From Actinophytocola xanthii (GTDB lineage: Bacteria; Actinomycetota; Actinomycetes; Mycobacteriales; Pseudonocardiaceae), in contig NZ_MSIE01000025.1 in assembly GCF_001921205.1 (NCBI RefSeq), forward strand, positions 1 through 64,000: a stretch of 64,000 nucleotides of DNA, read 5' to 3'. A program made the translations under genes and the position numbers. Below the pieces are notes generated by a model, which was not told where the DNA came from, did no database searches, and saw only the letters and a list, made by a program, of their open reading frames with translations. How positions within the stretch are numbered: position 1 is the stretch's first letter; every line of letters begins with the position of its first letter. Shown here one piece after another: positions 17,618 to 25,569 of this stretch.

Positions 17618-18283
17618 GTGGCGGCGATCTACCTGTTGCGGCACGGCCAGGCGAGCTTTGGGACAGCCGACTACGACGTGCTCTCCCCGGTCGGCGAGTT
17701 GCAGGCCAAGGCGCTGGGCGACGAGCTGCGCCGGCGCGGGGTGCGGGTGCACGCGGTGTGGTCGGGCACACTGCGCCGCCAACTCGCCACCGCCGCGGCC
17801 TGCCTGCCCGCGGCCGGTGTGGAGCTGGAGGTCCGCGAGGACCCGCGCTGGAACGAGTACGACCACCTCGGCCTGGTCCCGGAGGGGCAGGCGGCCGACC
17901 CCGAGGACCTGGTCGCCTCCGCCCGCCACTTCCAGGCCCAGCTGGACGCGGCGCTGTCGCGCTGGCTCGCCGGTGACGACGCCGTCGGCACCAGCGGCAC
18001 CTGGGCGCAGTTCAGCGGCGGCGCGGTCGAGGCCGCGGCCGAGGTGTTCGCCGGCCTGCCCAAGGGCGGTACGGCGCTCGTGTTCACCTCCGCCGGCCTG
18101 ATCAGCGCGATCTGCGCCCGGCTGCTGCACCTGCCCCCGGAGGGCTACCTGGCCCTGAACCGGACGATGGCCAACGCGAGCATCACCAAGCTGGTCAGCG
18201 GCCGGTCGGGGGTGAGCCTGCTGTCCTACAACGAGCACGGTCACTTCGAGGGGGAGAACCGAGAGCTGTTGACTTATCGCTGA
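17618..18283 (+). CDS. Histidine phosphatase superfamily protein missing the second histidine
   Basis: The RHG phosphoacceptor motif is intact at the N-terminus (YLLRHGQASF, His9). The second catalytic histidine, normally in a SHGG-type motif after a beta strand, is replaced: the matching segment reads LVFTSAGLISAI, with Ser158 in its place. Two further family features, the KALGDELRRRG helix and the RWNEYDH acidic segment, are kept. It may be a phospho-binding protein or use another acid. GTG start at 17618, one base after the kinase stop, so it is co-transcribed in the acyl-CoA operon. Confidence 0.88.
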   Translation: MAAIYLLRHGQASFGTADYDVLSPVGELQAKALGDELRRRGVRVHAVWSGTLRRQLATAAACLPAAGVELEVREDPRWNEYDHLGLVPEGQAADPEDLVASARHFQAQLDAALSRWLAGDDAVGTSGTWAQFSGGAVEAAAEVFAGLPKGGTALVFTSAGLISAICARLLHLPPEGYLALNRTMANASITKLVSGRSGVSLLSYNEHGHFEGENRELLTYR

Positions 18284-18326
18284 CCTGCCGGTTGCCCGTG
18301 CGGTCCGACCGGTGTAGGCAATGGGC

Positions 18327-19313
18327 ATGCGTCGACCCAGCATCGACCCCGTCGTGTGGCGCCCGGCCAAGGTCGAGGGTGCGCGGCCGACCAGGGCGAC
18401 CCTGCCCGCGTTGTCGTTGATCCAGGTGAGCGGCCTCGGGCCGGAGGACGTCCTGTGCGACAAGGGGCACCTGTTCACCGGAGTGGAGGACGGCCGGATC
18501 CTGCGGCTGACCCCCGACGGCCGACGGCTCGACACGATCGCCGACACCGGCGGGCGGCCCCTGGGCATCGAACTCCACACCGACGGCCGGCTGCTGGTCT
18601 GCGACGCCGTCCGCGGACTGCTGGCGGTCGAGCGGGCCAGCGGCGAGATCGAGGTCCTCGTCGAGCGGGGGCCGAACCTGAGGGTCTGCAACAACGCCGC
18701 GGTGACCATGGACGGCACCGTGTACTTCACGGACTCCACCAGCCGGTTCGACCTCGAACACTGGAAAGCCGACCTGCTCGAGCACGGGGGTACCGGGCGC
18801 CTGCTGCGCCGCGATCCCGACGGCACCGTCGAGACCGTGCTCGAGGGCCTGCACTTCGCCAACGGCGTCGCGCTCGCGCCTGACGAGTCGTCGGTGGTGG
18901 TGGCGCAGACCGGCGCCTACCGGCTGGACAAGGTCCACCTCACGGGGGAGCGGCAGGGGGAGAGCGAACCGCTCGCCGAAGGCCTGCCCGCGTTCCCGGA
19001 CAACATCGCGACCGGTTCGGACGGGCTGGTCTGGATCGCCATGGCGAGCCCGCGGATCGCGGCGCTGGACATCCTCAGCCGGCTGCACCCCGTGCTGCGC
19101 AAGGGCGTCTGGGCACTGCCCGAAGCCCTTCAGGTCAAGGAGAAGCGGGTGGTGTGGGTGCGCGCGCTGGACATCGAGACCGGGCGCGTCGTGCACGACC
19201 TGTACGGCGAGCACCCGGACTTCCACATGGTCACCGGCGTGCGGGAGGCCAACGGCACGGTCTACCTCGGCAGCCTCGCCGAACGCGCGATCGCCCGGTT
19301 CGACCTTGCGTAG
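18327..19313 (+). CDS. SMP-30/strictosidine-synthase-like beta-propeller, possible lactonase
   Basis: The 328-aa protein has six-bladed propeller repeats (RLTPDGRRLDTIADTGG, YFTDSTSRFD, LHFANGVALAPDES, FPDNIATGSDGLVWIAMA). The conserved NNAAVTMDGTVYFTDS and PDNI segments match the strictosidine-synthase/paraoxonase branch of lactonases and esterases. There is no signal peptide, so it is probably cytoplasmic. It is the last gene of the acyl-CoA operon, 43 bp after the phosphatase. A lactonase here would supply hydroxyacids to the synthetase; this is inference. ATG 18321 is an alternative start. Confidence 0.88.
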   Translation: MRRPSIDPVVWRPAKVEGARPTRATLPALSLIQVSGLGPEDVLCDKGHLFTGVEDGRILRLTPDGRRLDTIADTGGRPLGIELHTDGRLLVCDAVRGLLAVERASGEIEVLVERGPNLRVCNNAAVTMDGTVYFTDSTSRFDLEHWKADLLEHGGTGRLLRRDPDGTVETVLEGLHFANGVALAPDESSVVVAQTGAYRLDKVHLTGERQGESEPLAEGLPAFPDNIATGSDGLVWIAMASPRIAALDILSRLHPVLRKGVWALPEALQVKEKRVVWVRALDIETGRVVHDLYGEHPDFHMVTGVREANGTVYLGSLAERAIARFDLA

Positions 19314-19365
19314 TCGTGCGGTGCGGGCGGAGCCGGGGTCGCGACCGGCTCGAGCGCGGCTCGGG

Positions 19366-20037
19366 TCAGGACAGCTCCCGCCAGGCGATGTCGACGAGCT
19401 CGGCCACCTGCTCCGGGTCCTGCAGGAGGTCTCCGCCGACCCGGGTGATGCGGACGGTCAGCTCCTCGTCGCCGCGCTGGCAGGCGACCACGGCGGAGAG
19501 GTCCGGGCTGGTGTTGTTGATCGAGCAGCTCACCTCGCCGAACACGCGAACCTCCTCGACCGGCCGGTCCAGCCGGAGGTACTCGGCGTCGCTGTAGGGG
19601 GCGTACAGGTTCGGGCTCGGCGCCCGGACCGCCTCGAGCGCGAACCTGTTCTCGACGCTGTCGTCGGAGTAGGTACGCACGAGGGCGCCGGCGTCGTCGT
19701 AGGCCGCGGCGAGCCGCTGCGTGCTGCGCGAGTCCCAGTCGCGCTGCCGGTCGGCGTTCTCCTGACCCCGATCGTCCTCATCGAACACGGACGCGTCCCC
19801 GTACTGGACGTAGTCCGACAGTCGTTCCGGTGCGGAAATCGCCGAGGACGATGCGCCATTGTTGCCGAACAGCAACCATGCACCTCCGACCAGCGCGGCA
19901 CCGACCGCGAGACCGACGATGCCGGCGATGAGCAGGGGTCCACGGCTCCCTCGGCGCCCTGGAACCGGTGTCGGAAACCCTCGCGGCGGAGTGGGCATGA
20001 GGTCTGGATCGGGCCCGGTGGGCTGATCGGTGGTCAC
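19366..20037 (-). CDS. Single-pass membrane protein, extracytoplasmic C-terminus
   Basis: A Pro-rich cytoplasmic N-terminus (about 1-32) is followed by one membrane helix (LLIAGIVGLAVGAALVGGAWLLF) and a 165-residue outer domain. The outer domain is acidic and has two Cys that may form a disulfide (GEVSCSINN, VVACQRGDEELTV). It ends in a short helix. Such proteins are common in actinomycetes; no named family is evident. It is convergent with the SMP-30-like gene and divergent from the sugar transporter operon. Confidence 0.82.
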   Translation of the reverse strand: MTTDQPTGPDPDLMPTPPRGFPTPVPGRRGSRGPLLIAGIVGLAVGAALVGGAWLLFGNNGASSSAISAPERLSDYVQYGDASVFDEDDRGQENADRQRDWDSRSTQRLAAAYDDAGALVRTYSDDSVENRFALEAVRAPSPNLYAPYSDAEYLRLDRPVEEVRVFGEVSCSINNTSPDLSAVVACQRGDEELTVRITRVGGDLLQDPEQVAELVDIAWRELS

Positions 20038-20204
20038 CTGGCCTCCCTTCGGCGGGTGTGCTTGGTCGGGGGGTTGACTTCAAAGCTCGCGCTGGTCCAG
20101 GCTAGTCCGCCATTAACCGATCAAGTCGGCCAACCTGTGCCGCCGGTTGAGCAGCCGCATCGATTACACCAGGTCCGAAGTGGACCCCTGTGGAGGAGTC
20201 GAAG

Positions 20205-20297
20205 ATGACTCGACGGTGGACCCGTCGCCTCACGGCGGCCGTTCGCCCGGTGGCGGCTGGCGTGGTCTCTCCCCGCGCGCTTTCAGGAATCCCTTGA
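20205..20297 (+). CDS. Possible 30-codon leader peptide of the sugar ABC operon
   Basis: In the 332-bp gap before the binding-protein gene, an ATG at 20205 has a near-ideal ribosome binding site (GGAGGAG, 6 bases away). It opens a 30-aa frame: a basic start (MTRRWTRRLTAAVRP), a short hydrophobic stretch (VAAGVV) and stop TGA at 20295-20297. It ends 72 bp before the binding-protein start. It could be a leader peptide, or a decayed signal-peptide start. The rest of the gap shows no other gene. Confidence 0.4.
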   Translation: MTRRWTRRLTAAVRPVAAGVVSPRALSGIP

Positions 20298-20369
20298 CTG
20301 AGCCTGCTCCGGGTGCGGAGAGAAAACAGGTGCGGTGCATTCAGTCACGGATCGACAGGAGTAACGGAA

Positions 20370-21677
20370 ATGAGTGCTGGAGCAAGGGTGCGCAGTGCTG
20401 CCCTCCTTGCCGTCGCGGCGGTCGTGCTGGCCGCGTGTGGTGACGACGGCGGCGGCGGTGGCGGTGGCGACCAGCCGGGCGGCGGGACTGCCCTGGAGGG
20501 GCGCGGTCCGATCACGTTCGCGAGCGGCAAGGACACGTCGGGCAACATGCAGAAGCTGGCCGACGAGTGGAACTCCGAGCACCCCGACGAGAAGGTGACG
20601 ATCACCGAGCTGCCGGAGTCGGCCGACGACCAGCGCAACCGGATGATCCAGAACGCCCAGGTCAAGTCCGACGAGTTCAGCGTGCTGAACCTGGACGTGA
20701 TCTGGACCGCGGAGTTCGCCGCGAACCGGTGGATCGTCGAGCTGCCGCAGGACGAGTTCGACCTCGACCAGTTCCTCGAGCCGGCGGTGGAGACCGGCAA
20801 GTACCGGGACAAGCTGTACGCGGTCCCGGTGTACTCCGACGGCGGCCTGATGTACTACCGCAAGGACCTGCTCGACAAGGCGGGCGTCCAGCCGCCGGAG
20901 ACCTGGGACGAGCTGACGGCCGCCTGCACGGCGGTCAAGAAGCTGCCCGAGGCGAAGAACACCGGTTGCTATGCCGGCCAGCTCGACAAGTACGAGGGCC
21001 TCACGGTGAACTTCTCCGAGGCCGTGGCGTCCTCGGGCGGCACCGTCGTCGGTGAGGACGGCAAGCCGGACGTCAACACGCAGGAAGCCAAGGACGGCCT
21101 GAACTTCCTCGTCGAGGCCCGCAAGAGCAACCTGATCCCGCAGGCCGCGATCACCTACAAGGAGGAGGAGGGTCGCCGCGCGTTCCAGGACGGCGGGCTG
21201 ATCTTCCACCGGCAGTGGCCGTACCAGTGGGCGCTGGCCAACGCCACCGACGGCTCCTCGAAGGTGGCCGGCAAGTTCGACGTCGCCCCGCTGCCCGGCA
21301 AGGACGGCCCGGGCGTGTCCAGCCTCGGCGGGCACAACTTCGCCATCTCCGCGTTCACGCCGAACAAGGCCACCGCGCTGGACTTCATCAAGTTCTTCTC
21401 CTCGGAGGAGGCCCAGCGCTCCAACCTGCTGGCGACCTCGCAGGCGCCGACCCGTTCGGCGCTCTACGAGGAGCAGGAGCTGGTCGACAAGTTCCCGTAC
21501 CTGCCGACCCTGCTCTCCTCGATCGAGAACGCCGCGCCGCGGCCGCGGGTCGTGCGCTACGGCGACGTCACGGCCGCCATCCAGGAGGCCGCGTACGGTG
21601 CCATCACCGGTGAGACGACCACCGACGAGGCGCTCGAGCAGCTGCAGACCAAGCTCGAAGAGCTGACGGCGGAATAA
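20370..21677 (+). CDS. Extracellular sugar-binding lipoprotein of an ABC transporter
   Basis: The 435-aa protein is a family-1 solute-binding protein (MalE-like). It has a lipoprotein signal with lipobox VLAAC at Cys23 or so, a Gly-rich tether (DDGGGGGGGDQ), and the binding fold with VPVYSDGGLMYYRKDLLDKAG and GHNFAISAFTPNKATALDFIKF. It starts at ATG 20370 behind CAGGAG. It is followed by a stable hairpin and two permease genes, so it delivers an oligosaccharide or disaccharide to that permease. The specific sugar is not evident. Confidence 0.94.
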   Translation: MSAGARVRSAALLAVAAVVLAACGDDGGGGGGGDQPGGGTALEGRGPITFASGKDTSGNMQKLADEWNSEHPDEKVTITELPESADDQRNRMIQNAQVKSDEFSVLNLDVIWTAEFAANRWIVELPQDEFDLDQFLEPAVETGKYRDKLYAVPVYSDGGLMYYRKDLLDKAGVQPPETWDELTAACTAVKKLPEAKNTGCYAGQLDKYEGLTVNFSEAVASSGGTVVGEDGKPDVNTQEAKDGLNFLVEARKSNLIPQAAITYKEEEGRRAFQDGGLIFHRQWPYQWALANATDGSSKVAGKFDVAPLPGKDGPGVSSLGGHNFAISAFTPNKATALDFIKFFSSEEAQRSNLLATSQAPTRSALYEEQELVDKFPYLPTLLSSIENAAPRPRVVRYGDVTAAIQEAAYGAITGETTTDEALEQLQTKLEELTAE

Positions 21678-21690
21678 GGGCAGTGGGTTG

Positions 21691-21720
21691 GGCCGGGCGG
21701 GACTCACCTCCCGTCCGGCC
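21691..21720 (+). terminator. Intercistronic hairpin between binding protein and permease
   Basis: A 12-bp stem (GGCCGGGCGGGA / TCCCGTCCGGCC, one G-T pair, loop CTCACC) lies 14 bases after the binding-protein stop and 33 bases before the first permease. In sugar ABC operons such a hairpin usually protects or attenuates the transcript so the binding protein is made in excess. Confidence 0.65.
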
Positions 21721-21752
21721 GGCCCTCCTGTGACCATGTACGGGAGAAACTC

Positions 21753-22733
21753 GTGACCGCTCCTGCCCTGCCGCCGACCACCGGCGGCGACGCCGCAAGC
21801 AGTCCGCAGCGCCACGGCCGCCTGGCCGCCGCGCTGCTCTCGCCCACGTTGATCGTGCTGGCCCTGATCGTCCTCTACCCGCTCATCTCCGCCCTGCGCG
21901 AGTCGCTCTACCGCAGGGAGGAAGGGCTCGACGAGAGCGGATTCGTGGTCGAGGGCGACAAGTTCGTCGCCATCGACAACTACATGCAGGCGTTCACCGG
22001 CGAGGCCGCCGAGCGGTTCTGGAACGCCTTCTTCAACACCACGTTCTTCACCATCGTCGGGGTGACCATCGAAGTCGTGCTCGGCATCGCCATGGCGCTG
22101 GTCATGCACCACGCGCTGCGCGGCCGGGGCATCGTCCGGGCCAGCATCCTGGTGCCATGGGCGGTGCCGACGGCGATGTCCGCCGTGCTGTGGCAGTGGA
22201 TCTTCCAGGCGGACGGCGTCGCGAACGAGATCCTCAACACCCAGATCCTGTGGACCACGGAAGGGTTCCAGGCGAAGCTCGCGGTGTTGATCGCGGACAC
22301 CTGGAAGACGGCTCCGTTCGTCGGCCTGCTGGTGCTCGCCGGGCTCCAGATCATCCCCAACGACGTCTACGAGGCGGCCAGGGTGGACGGGGCCAGCGGC
22401 TGGCGCCAGTTCTGGCGGATCACCCTGCCGCTGGTCAGGCCGGCCCTGATGGTGGCTGTGCTGTTCCGGGTGATGGACGTGTTGCGCATCTTCGACCTGC
22501 CCTACGTGCTCATCGGAGCGCGCAAGCACTCGGTCGAGACGCTGTCGATGCTGGCCTTCGAGGAGGCCAACCAGGTCAGGTACGGACCGGCGGCGACCTA
22601 CGCGACGATCCTGTTCCTCTACGTGGCGATCGTCGCGTACGCGTTCGTGAAGCTGCTCGGTGCCGACCTGCTCGGTGAGGCCAGGGTGCGGAACAAGGAG
22701 AGCAGGATGCGCAGGAAGGCGATGGCGACATGA
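21753..22733 (+). CDS. Sugar ABC transporter permease (MalF-like)
   Basis: Six membrane helices are visible, with the first at about 28-50 ([20 protein letters not shown]). The EAA loop that docks the ATPase reads [22 protein letters not shown] (about 210). The start is GTG 21753 and the length, 326 aa, is normal. It overlaps the next permease by 4 bases (ATGA). No ATPase gene follows, so like many actinomycete carbohydrate systems it probably uses a shared MsiK-type ATPase encoded elsewhere. Confidence 0.94.
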   Translation: MTAPALPPTTGGDAASSPQRHGRLAAALLSPTLIVLALIVLYPLISALRESLYRREEGLDESGFVVEGDKFVAIDNYMQAFTGEAAERFWNAFFNTTFFTIVGVTIEVVLGIAMALVMHHALRGRGIVRASILVPWAVPTAMSAVLWQWIFQADGVANEILNTQILWTTEGFQAKLAVLIADTWKTAPFVGLLVLAGLQIIPNDVYEAARVDGASGWRQFWRITLPLVRPALMVAVLFRVMDVLRIFDLPYVLIGARKHSVETLSMLAFEEANQVRYGPAATYATILFLYVAIVAYAFVKLLGADLLGEARVRNKESRMRRKAMAT

Positions 22734-23572
22734 GCACGAAGACCCAGGCACCGCGCGGCCGCCGGTGGCTGCTGCAGCTGGGCATCCTGGTCATCGTGCT
22801 CTACTGCCTGGCGCCGTTCTACTGGATGGTGGTGTCGGCGTTCCGCCGGCCCAACGACCAGGGTGAGAACACCTGGCTCCCGAGCCCGTTCTCGCTGGAG
22901 AACTTCAGGGGTGTGTTCGGTCCGGGCGTGGGCTTCGGCCGGTCGCTGCTCAACAGCGTCGTCGTCGCCGGCGCGACGACACTGCTCACGCTGCTGATCG
23001 GCACGTTCGCCGCCTACACGCTGGCCAGGCTCAACTTCCGGTTCAAGAACCTGGTCGCGGGCATCATCATCGCGACCGCGATGTTCCCCGGGATCTCGCT
23101 GATCGTGCCGCTGCTCAAGCTGTTCAGCGAGATCGGCTGGATCGACACCTACCAGGGGATGATCGTGCCGAGCCTCTCGTTCGCGCTGCCGCTGGCGGTG
23201 TGGACGCTGGCCACGTTCTTCCGGCAGATGCCCAAGGAGCTGGAGGAGGCGGCGATGGTGGACGGCCTCACCCGGGGCCAGGCGTTCCGGCGGGTGATCC
23301 TGCCGCTGGCCGCGCCCGGCATGTTCACCACGGCGATCATCACGTTCATCGCGGCCTGGAACGAGTTCATCATCGCGCTGTCGATGGTCAACGACCAGGA
23401 GATGAAGACCGCCACCGTCGCCATCTCGCAGTTCACCGGCATCACCGGCTTCGACAGCCCGTTCGGCACGAAGATGGCCGCCGGTGTGATCGTCACCGTG
23501 CCGCTGGTCGTCGTCGTACTGATCTTCCAGCGGCGGATCATCGCCGGGCTCACCGCGGGCGGTGTCAAGTAG
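22730..23572 (+). CDS. Sugar ABC transporter permease (MalG-like)
   Basis: This is the second permease half, 280 aa with six helices. The N-terminal [15 protein letters not shown] region and the EAA loop [23 protein letters not shown] (about 172) are typical MalG features. It is translationally coupled to the MalF-like gene. A long hairpin follows its stop and closes the three-gene operon. Confidence 0.94.
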   Translation: MSTKTQAPRGRRWLLQLGILVIVLYCLAPFYWMVVSAFRRPNDQGENTWLPSPFSLENFRGVFGPGVGFGRSLLNSVVVAGATTLLTLLIGTFAAYTLARLNFRFKNLVAGIIIATAMFPGISLIVPLLKLFSEIGWIDTYQGMIVPSLSFALPLAVWTLATFFRQMPKELEEAAMVDGLTRGQAFRRVILPLAAPGMFTTAIITFIAAWNEFIIALSMVNDQEMKTATVAISQFTGITGFDSPFGTKMAAGVIVTVPLVVVVLIFQRRIIAGLTAGGVK

Positions 23573-23583
23573 CCCGTGCTCCA

Positions 23584-23616
23584 CTGTGGCCGCGGTCGTC
23601 CCGACCGCGGCCACAG
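23584..23616 (+). terminator. Strong hairpin terminator of the sugar ABC operon
   Basis: A perfect 15-bp stem (CTGTGGCCGCGGTCG / CGACCGCGGCCACAG) with a 3-base loop begins 12 bases after the MalG-like stop. There is no T run, as usual in this genome. Confidence 0.8.
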
Positions 23617-23681
23617 CACGCCGGTGGGAGAGATCGGGCGAAACCGGGGCACCCGCGCCGCTGAGGTGTCATCATCGGCGG

Positions 23682-24779
23682 GTGTGGCGGCGTACCCCGG
23701 TTATCGCGTTCTGGCTCGTCCTCGCCGGTCTCGTCTCGACCGGCTGCTCCTCCTCGACCGCCTGGCCCGACCTGGGCCGGCTGGCCGGACCCGACGTCGC
23801 CGCGCTCCGGGTGACCGGGACCGAGGCGACCGGCGTCGAGGGTCCGGTCCGCGTGTCCCGGGACGGCGACCGGCTGCTCCGGCTGGTCGGTGACCCCTGT
23901 GTCACCTCGCTGGAGGGCGCCGGCGAGCAGTGCATCGGCAACGAGGTGATCGCGGACCTTGCCCACGCGGAGTGGTCTCCCGACGGCACGCGGCTCGTGT
24001 TCACCGGCGACTTCTGGCGGCGGCTGCGCGATCCGGACGTGTGGGTCCTCGACCTGGCCGACGGCCGGCTGGAGAACCTGACCGACGACGGCGTCGACCA
24101 GTTCGACCTGAGCGCTCCGGACCCCGACGCCCACATCGACCTCCTGCCGTCCTGGTCGCCGGACGGCCGGTCGATCCGGTTCGCCCGCGGGCACTGGGAC
24201 TCCGGGTCCTCCGAGCTGATGACCGTCGCCGTGGACGGTGAGGGCGAGCCGCGGTCGCACGGCACGATCGGCTGCGGCAGAGCCGAGTTCGTCGCGCTGG
24301 CCTGGTCGGCCGACCGGGTCGCCTGGACCTGCGGGGCCCACGAGCCGTCGGTGTGGACGGCCGACCACTCCGGACAGAACGCCGTCGAGGTGATGCGGAG
24401 CAAGAAGGGCGAGGACCGCATGCTGCTCTCGTTCTCCCCGAACGGCAAGTGGCTGCTCGTCGACTCCGGCACCCAGTACGTCACGTCCAGCCCTCGGCCC
24501 GGCGGGTTCGCGCGGGTCGTGCCGGCCACCGGTGGGGACCCGGTGCCGGTGGCAGACGGCGATGTCGCCTTCCCGACCTGGGCGCCGGGCGGGCAGGCCA
24601 TCGCCTACGTCGAGCCGCCCGGCTCGGTGAAGGTCGTCGCCGAGCCGGGCGGAGAACCCCGGGAGCTGCACTCGGCCGAGCGACTGGCCGGTGTGGACGG
24701 GATGCGCCTGGCCTGGGCACCCAAGGCGATACTGGCGCTCCTCGAGGGTGAGCCGGTCCGGCTCACCCTCGAGGAGTGA
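23682..24779 (+). CDS. Lipoprotein with TolB/PD40 beta-propeller repeats
   Basis: From GTG 23682 the 365-aa protein begins with a lipoprotein signal (VLAGLVSTGC, lipid-modified Cys near 22). The rest is a propeller made of PD40-type repeats: AEWSPDGTRLVFTG, SWSPDGRSIRFARG, SFSPNGKWLLVDSG, TWAPGGQAIAYVEP. It is therefore an outer-face membrane-anchored propeller, probably for protein or ligand binding. Its last 13 codons lie inside a 39-bp inverted repeat. It converges on the DrrB-like permease gene, 7 bp away. Confidence 0.85.
   Translation: MWRRTPVIAFWLVLAGLVSTGCSSSTAWPDLGRLAGPDVAALRVTGTEATGVEGPVRVSRDGDRLLRLVGDPCVTSLEGAGEQCIGNEVIADLAHAEWSPDGTRLVFTGDFWRRLRDPDVWVLDLADGRLENLTDDGVDQFDLSAPDPDAHIDLLPSWSPDGRSIRFARGHWDSGSSELMTVAVDGEGEPRSHGTIGCGRAEFVALAWSADRVAWTCGAHEPSVWTADHSGQNAVEVMRSKKGEDRMLLSFSPNGKWLLVDSGTQYVTSSPRPGGFARVVPATGGDPVPVADGDVAFPTWAPGGQAIAYVEPPGSVKVVAEPGGEPRELHSAERLAGVDGMRLAWAPKAILALLEGEPVRLTLEE
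24738..24776. terminator. 39-bp inverted repeat inside the 3' end of the propeller gene
   Basis: Two exact 19-bp arms (CTCCTCGAGGGTGAGCCGG and its complement) flank a single base. The repeat encodes the last residues of the propeller protein and ends directly before its TGA. Being between convergent genes, it can act as a bidirectional terminator. Confidence 0.7.
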
Positions 24780-24786
24780 TCTGTCC

Positions 24787-25569
24787 TCAGGTGATCCGGC
24801 GGCGGAACAGCACGCTCGCAGCGGCCAGCGCGACCGCCAGGATCCCGGCGCACCAGGCAATCGCCAGCCAGGCGCTGTCGCCGACCGGCGTACCGAGCAG
24901 CAGGCCGCGCATCGACTCGATCACCGGCGTCATCGGCTGGTGCTCGGCGAAGCCGTGGATCCAGCTCGGCATGGTGTCGATCGGGACGAACGCGCTGCTC
25001 GGGTAGGGCAGGAACATGATGAAGAAGGTGAACCCCCCGGCTGCCTCGGGCGAGCGCGCCAGCACCCCGACGGCGGCGGCGACCCAGGAGAACGCGACCA
25101 CGAACAGCACCAGCACGCTGACCGCGGCGAGCACGTCCGGAGCGTCGGCCTGCGGTCGGAAGCCGATCAGGAACCCGACCAGGATCACCAGCACGGTGGA
25201 CATCAGGTTGCGCGCGACCGAGGCGACCACGTGGCCGCCCAGGACGGCGGCGCCGCTGACGTCCATCGAGCGGAAGCGGTCCATGATGCCGCCGGTCATG
25301 TCGTTGGTCACGGCGACAGCGGTGAGCGAGGAGCCGAACCCGGCACACAGGACGATCACCCCCGGCACCACGTAGGTCACGTACTCGGTCCCGGTCTCGA
25401 TCGCCCCGCCGAACAGGTACACGAACAGCAGCATCAGCATCACCGGCAGGAACAACGCGGTGATCAGCCCGTCGATGTTGCGCAGCGAAAGGCGGATCGA
25501 GCGGGCGGTCATCGCCAGCGCGTCGCCGGCGAGCGAGGCCGGGCGCTGGAGGGTTGCGGTCTCAGACAC
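24787..25569 (-). CDS. ABC-2 type exporter permease (DrrB-like)
   Basis: The 260-aa protein has six hydrophobic helices and the ABC-2 signature region (LFLPVMLMLLFVYLFGG near residue 40, then a long helix pair with TNDMTGGIMDRFRSMDVSGAAVLGG). The C-terminal ALAAASVLFRRRIT ending is typical of the daunorubicin-exporter class. Its start lies 8 bp inside the ATPase gene, so the pair is coupled. It probably exports a hydrophobic compound or drug. Confidence 0.92.
   Translation of the reverse strand: MSETATLQRPASLAGDALAMTARSIRLSLRNIDGLITALFLPVMLMLLFVYLFGGAIETGTEYVTYVVPGVIVLCAGFGSSLTAVAVTNDMTGGIMDRFRSMDVSGAAVLGGHVVASVARNLMSTVLVILVGFLIGFRPQADAPDVLAAVSVLVLFVVAFSWVAAAVGVLARSPEAAGGFTFFIMFLPYPSSAFVPIDTMPSWIHGFAEHQPMTPVIESMRGLLLGTPVGDSAWLAIAWCAGILAVALAAASVLFRRRIT

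Noticed and set aside
20283..22751. Antisense frame of 822 codons on the minus strand
   Set aside because: It overlaps the binding protein and permease genes on the wrong strand, and has no recognisable fold.
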